Shown in pieces: positions 51,574-63,462 of a stretch of DNA of 64,000 nt. Source of the DNA: Prosopocoilus inquinatus (taxonomy: Eukaryota > Arthropoda > Insecta > Coleoptera > Lucanidae); assembly GCA_036172665.1 (NCBI GenBank), contig CM069872.1, positions 25,796,001 to 25,860,000 of the forward strand. Reading direction: 5' to 3'. Positions within the stretch are counted from its first letter, which is position 1. Each line of letters starts with the position of its first letter. The position numbers and the translations under genes are program-made. A model generated the notes under the pieces. That model searched no databases and had not been told where the DNA came from. It was given only the letters and a program-made list of their open reading frames with translations.

Positions 51574-54500
51574 ACGTATTAGCGTTGTTCCTGTGATGTA
51601 TCTAAACGATCCTTACTTATCTAACATGTTATTTGCCGTTTGCATGGACTCCAGTAAGTCTGATGTGAGATACGATGTTTTCGGACGCAGCAGAAGCTGG
51701 AAATAGTTTTAAACGAAACAACACGCATTAGCGTTGTTCCTGTGATGTATCTAATCGATCCTTACTTATCTATCATGTTATTTGGCGTTTCGATGGACTC
51801 CAGTAGCTCTGATGTGAGATACGACGTTTTCGGACGCAGCAGAAGCTGGAAATAGTTTTAAACGAAACAACACGCATTAGCGTTGTTCCTGTGATGTATC
51901 TAATCGATCCTTACTCATCTATCATGTTATTTGGCGTTTCGATGGACTCCAGTAGCTCTGATGTGAGATACGACGTTCTTGGACGCAGCAGGAGCTGGAA
52001 ATAGTTTTAAACGAAACAACACGCATTAGCGTTGTTCCTGTGATGTATCTAATCGATCCTTACTTATCTATCATGTTATTTGACGTTTGGATGGACTCCA
52101 GTAAGTCTGATGTGAGATACGACGTTTTCGGACGCAGCAGAAGCTGGAAATAGTTTTAAACGAAACAACACGCATTAGCGTTGTTCCTGTGATGTATCTA
52201 ATCGATCCTTACTCATCTATCATGTTATTTGGCGTTTCGATGGACTCCAGTAGCTCTGATGTGAGATACGACGTTCTTGGACGCAGCAGGAGCTGGAAAT
52301 AGTTTTAAACGAAACAACACGTATTAGCGTCGTTCCTGTGCTGTATCTAATCGATCCTTACTCATCTATCATGTTATTTGGCGTTTCGATGGACTCCAGT
52401 AGCTCTGATGTGAGATACGACGTTTTCGGACGCAGCAGAAGCTGGAAATAGTTTTAAACGAAACAACACGCATTAGCGTCTTTCCTGTGATGTATCTAAT
52501 CGATCCTTACTCATCTATCATGTTATTTGACGTTTGGACGGACTCCAGTAACTCTGATGTGAGATACAATGTTATCGGACGCAGCAGAAGCTGGAAATAG
52601 TTTTGAACGAAACAACACGTATTAGCGTTGTTCCTGTGATGTATCTAAACGATCCTTACTTATCTAACATGTTATTTGACGTATGGATGGACTCCAGTAA
52701 GTCTGATGTGAGATACAAAGTTTTTGGACGCAGCAGAAGCTGGAAATAGTTTTGAACGAAACAAGACGTATTAGCGTTGTTCCTGTGATGTATCTAAACG
52801 ATCCTTACTTATCTAACATGTTGTTTGACGTTTGGATGGACTCCAGTAAGTCTGATGTGAGATACAAAGTTTTTGGACGCAGCAGGAGCTAGAAATAGTT
52901 TTAAACGAAACAACACGCATTAGCGTTGTTCCTGTAATGTATCTAATCGATCCTTACTCATCTATCATGTTATTTGACGTTTGGACGGACTCCAGTAACT
53001 CGGATGTGAGATACAAAGTTATCGGACGCAGCAGAAGCTGGAAATAGTTTTGAACGAAACAACACGTATTAGCGTTGTTCCTGTGATGTATCTAAACGAT
53101 CCTTACTTATCTAACATGTTATTTGACGTTTGGATGGACTCCAGTAAGTCTGATGTGAGTTACAAAGTTTTTGGACGCAGCAGGAGCTAGAAATAGTTTT
53201 AAACGAAACAACACGTATTAGCGTTGTTCCTGTGCTGTATCTAATCGATCCTTACTTATCTATCATGTTATTTGACGTTTCGATGGACTCCAGTAACTCT
53301 GATGTGAGATACGACGCTTTCGGACGCAGCAGAAGCTGGAAATAGTTTTAAACGAAACAACACGTATTAGCGTTGTTCCTGTGATGTATCTAATCGATCC
53401 TTACTCATCTATCCTGTTATTTGACGTTTGGACGGACTCCAGTAACTCTGATGAGAGATACGACGTTTTCGGACGCAGCAGAAGCTGGAAATAGTTTTAA
53501 ACGAGACAACACGCATTAGCGTTGTTCCTGTGATGTATCTAATCGATCCTTACTCATCTATCATGTTATTTGACGTTTCGATGGACTCCAGTAACTCTAA
53601 TGTGAGAAACGAAATTTTCGGATGCAGCAGAAGCTGGAAATAGTTATAAACGAAACAACACGCATTAGCGTTGTTCCTGTGATGTATCTAATCGATCCTT
53701 ACTTATCTATCATGTTATTTGACGTTTGGATGGACTCCAGTAACCCTGACGTGAGATACGAAGTTCTCGGACGCAGCAGAAGCTGGAAATAGTTTTAAAC
53801 GAAACAACACGCATTAGCGTTGTTCCTGTGATGTATCTAATCGATCCTTACTCATCTATCATGTTATTTGGCGTTTCGATGGACTCCAGTAACTCTGATG
53901 TGAGATACAAAGTTATCGGACGCAGCAGAAGCTGGAAATAGTTTTGAACGAAACAACACGTATTAGCGTTGTTCCTGTGATGTATCTAAACGATCCTTAC
54001 TTATCTAACATGTTATTTGACGTTTGGATGGACTCCAGTAAGTCTGATGTGAGATACAAAGTTCTCGGACGCAGCAGAAGCTGGAAATAGTTTTAAACGA
54101 AACAACACGCATTAGCGTTGTTCCTGTGATGTATCTAATCGATCCTTACTCATCTATCATGTTATTTGGCGTTTCGATGGACTCCAGTAACTCTGATGTG
54201 AGATACAAAGTTATCGGACGCAGCAGAAGCTGGAAATAATTTTGAACGAAACAACACGTATTAGCGTTGTTCCTGTGATGTATCAAAACGATCCTTACTT
54301 ATCTAACATGTTATTTGACGTTTGGATGGACTCCAGTAAGTCTGATGTGAGATACAAAGTTTTTGGACGCAGCAGGAGTTAGAAATAGTTTTAAACGAAA
54401 CAACACGTATTAGCGTTGTTCCTGTGCTGTATCTAATCGATCCTTACTTATCTATCATGTTATTTGACGTTTCGATGGACTCCAGTAACTCTGATGTGAG

Positions 54501-55416
54501 ATGCGACGTTTTCGGACGCAGCAGAAGCTGGAAATAGTTTTAAACGAAACAACACGTATTAGCGTTGTTCCTGTGATGTATCTAACCGATCCTTACTCAT
54601 CTATCATGTTATTTGACGTTTGGACGGACTCCAGTACTTCTGATGAGAGATACAAAGTTCTCGGACGCAGTAGAAGCTGGAAATAGTTTTGAACGAAACA
54701 ACACGTATTAGCGTTGTTCCTGTGATGTATCTAAACGATCCTTACTTATCTAACATGTTATTTGCCGTTTGCATGGATTCCAGTAAGTCTGATGTGAGAT
54801 ACGATGTTTTCGGACGCAGCAGAAGCTGGAAATAGTTTTAAACGAAACAACACGCATTAGCGTTGTTCCTGTGATGTATCTAATCGATCCTTACTTATCT
54901 ATCATGTTATTTGACGTTTGGATGGACTCCAGTAAGTCTGATGTGAGATACGACGTTTTCGGACGCAGCAGAAGCTGGAAATAGTTTTAAACGAAACAAC
55001 ACGCATTAGCGTTGTTCCTGTGATGTATCTAATCGATCCTTACTCATCTATCATGTTATTTGGCGTTTCGATGGACTCCAGTAGCTCTGATGTGAGATAC
55101 GACGTTCTTGGACGCAGCAGGAGCTGGAAATAGTTTTAAACGAAACAACACGTATTAGCGTTGTTCCTGTGCTGTATCTATTCGATCCTTACTCATCTAT
55201 CATGTTATTTGGCGTTTCGATGGACTCCAGTAGCTCTGATGTGAGATACGACGTTTTCGGACGCAGCAGAAGCTGGAAATAGTTTTAAACGAAACAACAC
55301 GCATTAGCGTCTTTCCTGTGATGTATCTAATCGATCCTTACTCATCTATCATGTTATTTGACGTTTGGACGGACTCCAGTAACTCTGATGTGAGATACAA
55401 TGTTATCGGACGCAGC
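51574..55416 (+). repeat. Rearranged third copy related to the 5,510-bp unit
   Basis: At 51,785 the sequence switches mid-monomer to 'ggcgtttcgatgg...gtagctctg', making a chimeric monomer. A two-monomer (298-bp) repeat follows: 'gacgttcttgg' at 51,972 and 52,270. Downstream, monomers of the 5,510-bp unit reappear with other offsets (2,682 and 2,831 bp), then in register again by 54,501. A second 298-bp repeat lies at about 53,820/54,118. Private variants are 'gacgtatgg', 'aacaagacg', 'atgttgtttg' and 'ggatgcagc'. Confidence 0.82.
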
Positions 55417-58400
55417 AGAAGCTGGAAATAGTTTTGAACGAAACAACACGTATTAGCGTTGTTCCTGTGATGTATCTAAACGATCCTTACTTATCTAACA
55501 TGTTATTTGACGTTTGGATGGACTCCAGTAAGTCTGATGTGAGTTACAAAGTTTTTGGACGCAGCAGGAGCTAGAAATAGTTTTAAACGAAACAACACGT
55601 ATTAGCGTTGTTCCTGTGCTGTATCTAATCGATCCTTACTTATCTATCATGTTATTTGACGTTTCGATGGACTCCAGTAACTCTGATGTGAGATACGACG
55701 ATTTCTTACGCAGCAGAAGCTGGAAATAGTTTTAAACGAAACAACACGTATTAGCGTTGTTCCTGTGATGTATCTAATCGATCCTTACTCATCTATCCTG
55801 TTATTTGACGTTTGGACGGACTCCAGTAACTCTGATGAGAGATACGACGTTTTCGGACGCAGCAGAAGCTGGAAATAGTTTTAAACGAGACAACACGCAT
55901 TAGCGTTGTTCCTGTGATGTATCTAATCGATCCTTACTCATCTATCATGTTATTTGACGTTTCGATGGACTCCAGTAACTCTAATGTGAGAAACGAAATT
56001 TTCGGACGCAGCAGAAGCTGGAAATATTTATAAACGAAACAACACGCATTAGCGTTGTTCCTGTGATGTATCTAATCGATCCTTACTTATCTATCATGTT
56101 ATTTGACGTTTGGATGGACTCCAGTAACCCTGACGTGAGATACGAAGTTCTCGGACGCAGCAGAAGCTGGAAATAGTTTTAAACGAAACAACACGCATTA
56201 GCGTTGTTCCTGTGATGTATCTAATCGATCCTTACTCATCTATCATGTTATTTGGCGTTTCGATGGACTCCAGTAACTCTGATGTGAGATACAAAGTTAT
56301 CGGACGCAGCAGAAGCTGGAAATAGTTTTGAACGAAACAACACGTATTAGCGTTGTTCCTGTGATGTATCTAAACGATCCTTACTTATCTAACATGTTAT
56401 TTGACGTTTGGATGGACTCCAGTAAGTCTGATGTGAGATACAAAGTTCTCGGACGCAGCAGAAGCTGGAAATAATTTTAAACGAAACAACACGCATTAGC
56501 GTTGTTCCTGTGATGTATCTAATCGATCCTTACTCATCTATCATGTTATTTGGCGTTTCGATGGACTCCAGTAACTCTGATGTGAGATACAAAGTTATCG
56601 GACGCAGCAGAAGCTGGAAATAGTTTTGAACGAAACAACACGTATTAGCGTTGTTCCTGTGATGTATCAAAACGATCCTTACTTATCTGACATGTTATTT
56701 GACGTTTGGATGGACTCCAGTAAGTCTGATGTGAGATACAAAGTTTTTGGACGCAGCAGGAGTTAGAAATAGTTTTAAACGAAACAACACGTATTAGCGT
56801 TGTTCCTGTGCTGTATCTAATCGATCCTTACTTATCTATCATGTTATTTGACGTTTCGATGGACTCCAGTAACTCTGATGTGAGATTCGACGTTTTCGGA
56901 CGCAGCAGAAGCTGGAAATAGTTTTAAACGAAACAACACGTATTAGCGTTGTTCCTGTGATGTATCTAACCGATCCTTACTCATCTATCATGTTATTTGA
57001 CGTTTGGACGGACTCCAGTACCTCTGATGAGAGATACAAAGTTCTCGGACGCAGTAGAAGCTGGAAATAGTTTTGAACGAAACAACACGTATTAGCGTTG
57101 TTCCTGTGATGTATCTAAACGATCCTTACTTATCTAACATGTTATTTGCCGTTTGCATGGATTCCAGTAAGTCTGATGTGAGATACGATGTTTTCGGACG
57201 CAGCAGAAGCTGGAAATAGTTTTAAACGAAACAACACGCATTAGCGTTGTTCCTGTGATGTATCTAATCGATCCTTACTTATCTATCATGTTATTTGACG
57301 TTTGGATGGACTCCAGTAAGTCTGATGTGAGATACGACGTTTTCGGACGCAGCAGAAGCTGGAAATAGTTTTAAACGAAACAACACGCATTAGCGTTGTT
57401 CCTGTGATGTATCTAATCGATCCTTACTCATCTATCATGTTATTTGGCGTTTCGATGGACTCCAGTAGCTCTGATGTGAGATACGACGTTCTTGGACGCA
57501 GCAGGAGCTGGAAATAGTTTTAAACGAAACAACACGTATTAGCGTTGTTCCTGTGCTGTATCTAATCGATCCTTACTCATCTATCATGTTATTTGGCGTT
57601 TCGATGGACTCCAGTAGCTCTGATGTGAGATACGACGTTTTCGGACGCAGCAGAAGCTGAAAATTATTTTTAAACGAAACAACACGCATTAGCGTCTTTC
57701 CTGTGATGTATCTAATCGATCCTTACTCATCTATCATGTTATTTGACGTTTGGACGGACTCCAGTAACTCTGATGTGAGATACAATGTTATCGGACGCAG
57801 CAGAAGCTGGAAATAGTTTTGAACGAAACAACACGTATTAGCGTTGTTCCTGTGATGTATCTAAACGATCCTTACTTATCTAACATGTTATTTGACGTTT
57901 GGATGGACTCCAGTAAGTCTGATGTAAGATACAAAGTTTTTGGACGCAGCAGGAGCTAGAAATAGTTTTAAACGAAACAACACGCATTAGCGTTGTTCCT
58001 GTAATGTATCTAATCGATCCTTACTCATCTATCATGTTATTTGACGTTTGGACGGACTCCAGTAACTCGGATGTGAGATACAAAGTTATCGGACGCAGCA
58101 GAAGCTGGAAATAGTTTTGAACGAAACAACACGTATTAGCGTTGTTCCTGTGATGTATCTAAACGATCCTTACTTATCTAACATGTTATTTGACGTTTGG
58201 ATGGACTCCAGTAAGTCTGATGTGAGTTACAAAGTTTTTGGACGCAGCAGGAGCTAGAAATAGTTTTAAACGAAACAACACGTATTAGCGTTGTTCCTGT
58301 GCTGTATCTAATCGATCCTTACTTATCTATCATGTTATTTGACGTTTCGATGGACTCCAGTAACTTTGATGTGAGATACGACGTTTTCGGACGCAGCAGA

Positions 58401-59439
58401 AGCTGGAAATAGTTTTAAACGAAACAACACGTATTAGCGTTGTTCCTGTGATGTATCTAATCGATCCTTACTCATCTATCCTGTTATTTGACGTTTGGAC
58501 GGACTCCAGTAACTCTGATGAGAGATACGACGTTTTCGGACGCAGCAGAAGCTGGAAATAGTTTTAAACGAGACAACACGCATTAGCGTTGTTCCTGTGA
58601 TGTATCTAATCGATCCTTACTCATCTGTCATGTTATTTGACGTTTCGATGGACTCCAGTAACTCTAATGTGAGAAACGAAATTTTCGGACGCAGCAGAAG
58701 CTGGAAATAGTTATAAACGAAACAACACGCATTAGCGTTGTTCCTGTGATGTATCTAATCGATCCTTACTTATCTATCATGTTATTTGACGTTTGGATGG
58801 ACTCCAGTAACCCTGACGTGAGATACGAAGTTCTCGGACGCAGCAGAAGCTGGAAATAGTTTTAAACGAAACAACACGCATTAGCGTTGTTCCTGTGATG
58901 TATCTAATCGATCCTTACTCATCTATCATGTTATTTGGCGTTTCGATGGACTCCAGTAACTCTGATGTGAGATACAAAGTTATCGGACGCAGCAGAAGCT
59001 GGAAATAGTTTTGAACGAAACAACACGTATTAGCGTTGTTCCTGTGATGTATCTAAACGATCCTTACTTTCTAACATGTTATTTGACGTTTGGATGGACT
59101 CCAGTAAGTCTGATGTGAGATATAAAGTTTTTGGACGCAGCAGGAGTTAGAAATAGTTTTAAACGAAACAACACGTATTAGCGTTGTTCCTGTGCTGTAT
59201 CTAGTCGATCCTTACTTATCTATCATGTTATTTGACGTTTCGATGGACTCCAGTAACTCTGATGTGAGATGCGACGTTTTCGGACGCAGCAGAAGCTGGA
59301 AATAGTTTTAAACGAAACAACACGTATTAGCGTTGTTCCTGTGATGTATCTAATCGATCCTTACTCATCTATCATGTTATTTGACGTTTGGACGGACTCC
59401 AGTACCTCTGATGAGAGATACAAAGTTCTCGGACGCAGT
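55417..59439 (+). repeat. 4,023-bp higher-order repeat, copy 1 (27 monomers)
   Basis: It is repeated directly at 59,440. Markers at exactly 4,023-bp spacing include 'gatttcttacg' (55,700/59,723), 'aaatatttataaacg', 'atctgacatg', 'gagattcgacg', 'gatgtaagatac', 'tactttctaac' and 'gatataaag'. The unit contains a 150-bp monomer (57,657-57,806) and a 148-bp monomer (58,999-59,146) whose indels cancel. The one difference seen is 57,665 (t; g at 61,688). Confidence 0.96.
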
Positions 59440-62400
59440 AGAAGCTGGAAATAGTTTTGAACGAAACAACACGTATTAGCGTTGTTCCTGTGATGTATCT
59501 AAACGATCCTTACTTATCTAACATGTTATTTGACGTTTGGATGGACTCCAGTAAGTCTGATGTGAGTTACAAAGTTTTTGGACGCAGCAGGAGCTAGAAA
59601 TAGTTTTAAACGAAACAACACGTATTAGCGTTGTTCCTGTGCTGTATCTAATCGATCCTTACTTATCTATCATGTTATTTGACGTTTCGATGGACTCCAG
59701 TAACTCTGATGTGAGATACGACGATTTCTTACGCAGCAGAAGCTGGAAATAGTTTTAAACGAAACAACACGTATTAGCGTTGTTCCTGTGATGTATCTAA
59801 TCGATCCTTACTCATCTATCCTGTTATTTGACGTTTGGACGGACTCCAGTAACTCTGATGAGAGATACGACGTTTTCGGACGCAGCAGAAGCTGGAAATA
59901 GTTTTAAACGAGACAACACGCATTAGCGTTGTTCCTGTGATGTATCTAATCGATCCTTACTCATCTATCATGTTATTTGACGTTTCGATGGACTCCAGTA
60001 ACTCTAATGTGAGAAACGAAATTTTCGGACGCAGCAGAAGCTGGAAATATTTATAAACGAAACAACACGCATTAGCGTTGTTCCTGTGATGTATCTAATC
60101 GATCCTTACTTATCTATCATGTTATTTGACGTTTGGATGGACTCCAGTAACCCTGACGTGAGATACGAAGTTCTCGGACGCAGCAGAAGCTGGAAATAGT
60201 TTTAAACGAAACAACACGCATTAGCGTTGTTCCTGTGATGTATCTAATCGATCCTTACTCATCTATCATGTTATTTGGCGTTTCGATGGACTCCAGTAAC
60301 TCTGATGTGAGATACAAAGTTATCGGACGCAGCAGAAGCTGGAAATAGTTTTGAACGAAACAACACGTATTAGCGTTGTTCCTGTGATGTATCTAAACGA
60401 TCCTTACTTATCTAACATGTTATTTGACGTTTGGATGGACTCCAGTAAGTCTGATGTGAGATACAAAGTTCTCGGACGCAGCAGAAGCTGGAAATAATTT
60501 TAAACGAAACAACACGCATTAGCGTTGTTCCTGTGATGTATCTAATCGATCCTTACTCATCTATCATGTTATTTGGCGTTTCGATGGACTCCAGTAACTC
60601 TGATGTGAGATACAAAGTTATCGGACGCAGCAGAAGCTGGAAATAGTTTTGAACGAAACAACACGTATTAGCGTTGTTCCTGTGATGTATCAAAACGATC
60701 CTTACTTATCTGACATGTTATTTGACGTTTGGATGGACTCCAGTAAGTCTGATGTGAGATACAAAGTTTTTGGACGCAGCAGGAGTTAGAAATAGTTTTA
60801 AACGAAACAACACGTATTAGCGTTGTTCCTGTGCTGTATCTAATCGATCCTTACTTATCTATCATGTTATTTGACGTTTCGATGGACTCCAGTAACTCTG
60901 ATGTGAGATTCGACGTTTTCGGACGCAGCAGAAGCTGGAAATAGTTTTAAACGAAACAACACGTATTAGCGTTGTTCCTGTGATGTATCTAACCGATCCT
61001 TACTCATCTATCATGTTATTTGACGTTTGGACGGACTCCAGTACCTCTGATGAGAGATACAAAGTTCTCGGACGCAGTAGAAGCTGGAAATAGTTTTGAA
61101 CGAAACAACACGTATTAGCGTTGTTCCTGTGATGTATCTAAACGATCCTTACTTATCTAACATGTTATTTGCCGTTTGCATGGATTCCAGTAAGTCTGAT
61201 GTGAGATACGATGTTTTCGGACGCAGCAGAAGCTGGAAATAGTTTTAAACGAAACAACACGCATTAGCGTTGTTCCTGTGATGTATCTAATCGATCCTTA
61301 CTTATCTATCATGTTATTTGACGTTTGGATGGACTCCAGTAAGTCTGATGTGAGATACGACGTTTTCGGACGCAGCAGAAGCTGGAAATAGTTTTAAACG
61401 AAACAACACGCATTAGCGTTGTTCCTGTGATGTATCTAATCGATCCTTACTCATCTATCATGTTATTTGGCGTTTCGATGGACTCCAGTAGCTCTGATGT
61501 GAGATACGACGTTCTTGGACGCAGCAGGAGCTGGAAATAGTTTTAAACGAAACAACACGTATTAGCGTTGTTCCTGTGCTGTATCTAATCGATCCTTACT
61601 CATCTATCATGTTATTTGGCGTTTCGATGGACTCCAGTAGCTCTGATGTGAGATACGACGTTTTCGGACGCAGCAGAAGCTGAAAATGATTTTTAAACGA
61701 AACAACACGCATTAGCGTCTTTCCTGTGATGTATCTAATCGATCCTTACTCATCTATCATGTTATTTGACGTTTGGACGGACTCCAGTAACTCTGATGTG
61801 AGATACAATGTTATCGGACGCAGCAGAAGCTGGAAATAGTTTTGAACGAAACAACACGTATTAGCGTTGTTCCTGTGATGTATCTAAACGATCCTTACTT
61901 ATCTAACATGTTATTTGACGTTTGGATGGACTCCAGTAAGTCTGATGTAAGATACAAAGTTTTTGGACGCAGCAGGAGCTAGAAATAGTTTTAAACGAAA
62001 CAACACGCATTAGCGTTGTTCCTGTAATGTATCTAATCGATCCTTACTCATCTATCATGTTATTTGACGTTTGGACGGACTCCAGTAACTCGGATGTGAG
62101 ATACAAAGTTATCGGACGCAGCAGAAGCTGGAAATAGTTTTGAACGAAACAACACGTATTAGCGTTGTTCCTGTGATGTATCTAAACGATCCTTACTTAT
62201 CTAACATGTTATTTGACGTTTGGATGGACTCCAGTAAGTCTGATGTGAGTTACAAAGTTTTTGGACGCAGCAGGAGCTAGAAATAGTTTTAAACGAAACA
62301 ACACGTATTAGCGTTGTTCCTGTGCTGTATCTAATCGATCCTTACTTATCTATCATGTTATTTGACGTTTCGATGGACTCCAGTAACTTTGATGTGAGAT

Positions 62401-63462
62401 ACGACGTTTTCGGACGCAGCAGAAGCTGGAAATAGTTTTAAACGAAACAACACGTATTAGCGTTGTTCCTGTGATGTATCTAATCGATCCTTACTCATCT
62501 ATCCTGTTATTTGACGTTTGGACGGACTCCAGTAACTCTGATGAGAGATACGACGTTTTCGGACGCAGCAGAAGCTGGAAATAGTTTTAAACGAGACAAC
62601 ACGCATTAGCGTTGTTCCTGTGATGTATCTAATCGATCCTTACTCATCTGTCATGTTATTTGACGTTTCGATGGACTCCAGTAACTCTAATGTGAGAAAC
62701 GAAATTTTCGGACGCAGCAGAAGCTGGAAATAGTTATAAACGAAACAACACGCATTAGCGTTGTTCCTGTGATGTATCTAATCGATCCTTACTTATCTAT
62801 CATGTTATTTGACGTTTGGATGGACTCCAGTAACCCTGACGTGAGATACGAAGTTCTCGGACGCAGCAGAAGCTGGAAATAGTTTTAAACGAAACAACAC
62901 GCATTAGCGTTGTTCCTGTGATGTATCTAATCGATCCTTACTCATCTATCATGTTATTTGGCGTTTCGATGGACTCCAGTAACTCTGATGTGAGATACAA
63001 AGTTATCGGACGCAGCAGAAGCTGGAAATAGTTTTGAACGAAACAACACGTATTAGCGTTGTTCCTGTGATGTATCTAAACGATCCTTACTTTCTAACAT
63101 GTTATTTGACGTTTGGATGGACTCCAGTAAGTCTGATGTGAGATATAAAGTTTTTGGACGCAGCAGGAGTTAGAAATAGTTTTAAACGAAACAACACGTA
63201 TTAGCGTTGTTCCTGTGCTGTATCTAGTCGATCCTTACTTATCTATCATGTTATTTGACGTTTCGATGGACTCCAGTAACTCTGATGTGAGATGCGACGT
63301 TTTCGGACGCAGCAGAAGCTGGAAATAGTTTTAAACGAAACAACACGTATTAGCGTTGTTCCTGTGATGTATCTAATCGATCCTTACTCATCTATCATGT
63401 TATTTGACGTTTGGACGGACTCCAGTACCTCTGATGAGAGATACAAAGTTCTCGGACGCAGT
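59440..63462 (+). repeat. 4,023-bp higher-order repeat, copy 2 (27 monomers)
   Basis: Near-identical to copy 1, including both single-base indels. The border is set by 'cagtagaag' (59,439 t) where copy 1 starts after 'cagcagaag'. Identity with the start of the unit continues about 90 bp past 63,462, then breaks at 'tttgccg' (63,552). Confidence 0.96.

Noticed and set aside
57657..59146. +1 and -1 indels (57,66x and 59,07x) as frameshifts
   Set aside because: There is no reading frame to shift. They are neutral length variants copied with the 4,023-bp unit.
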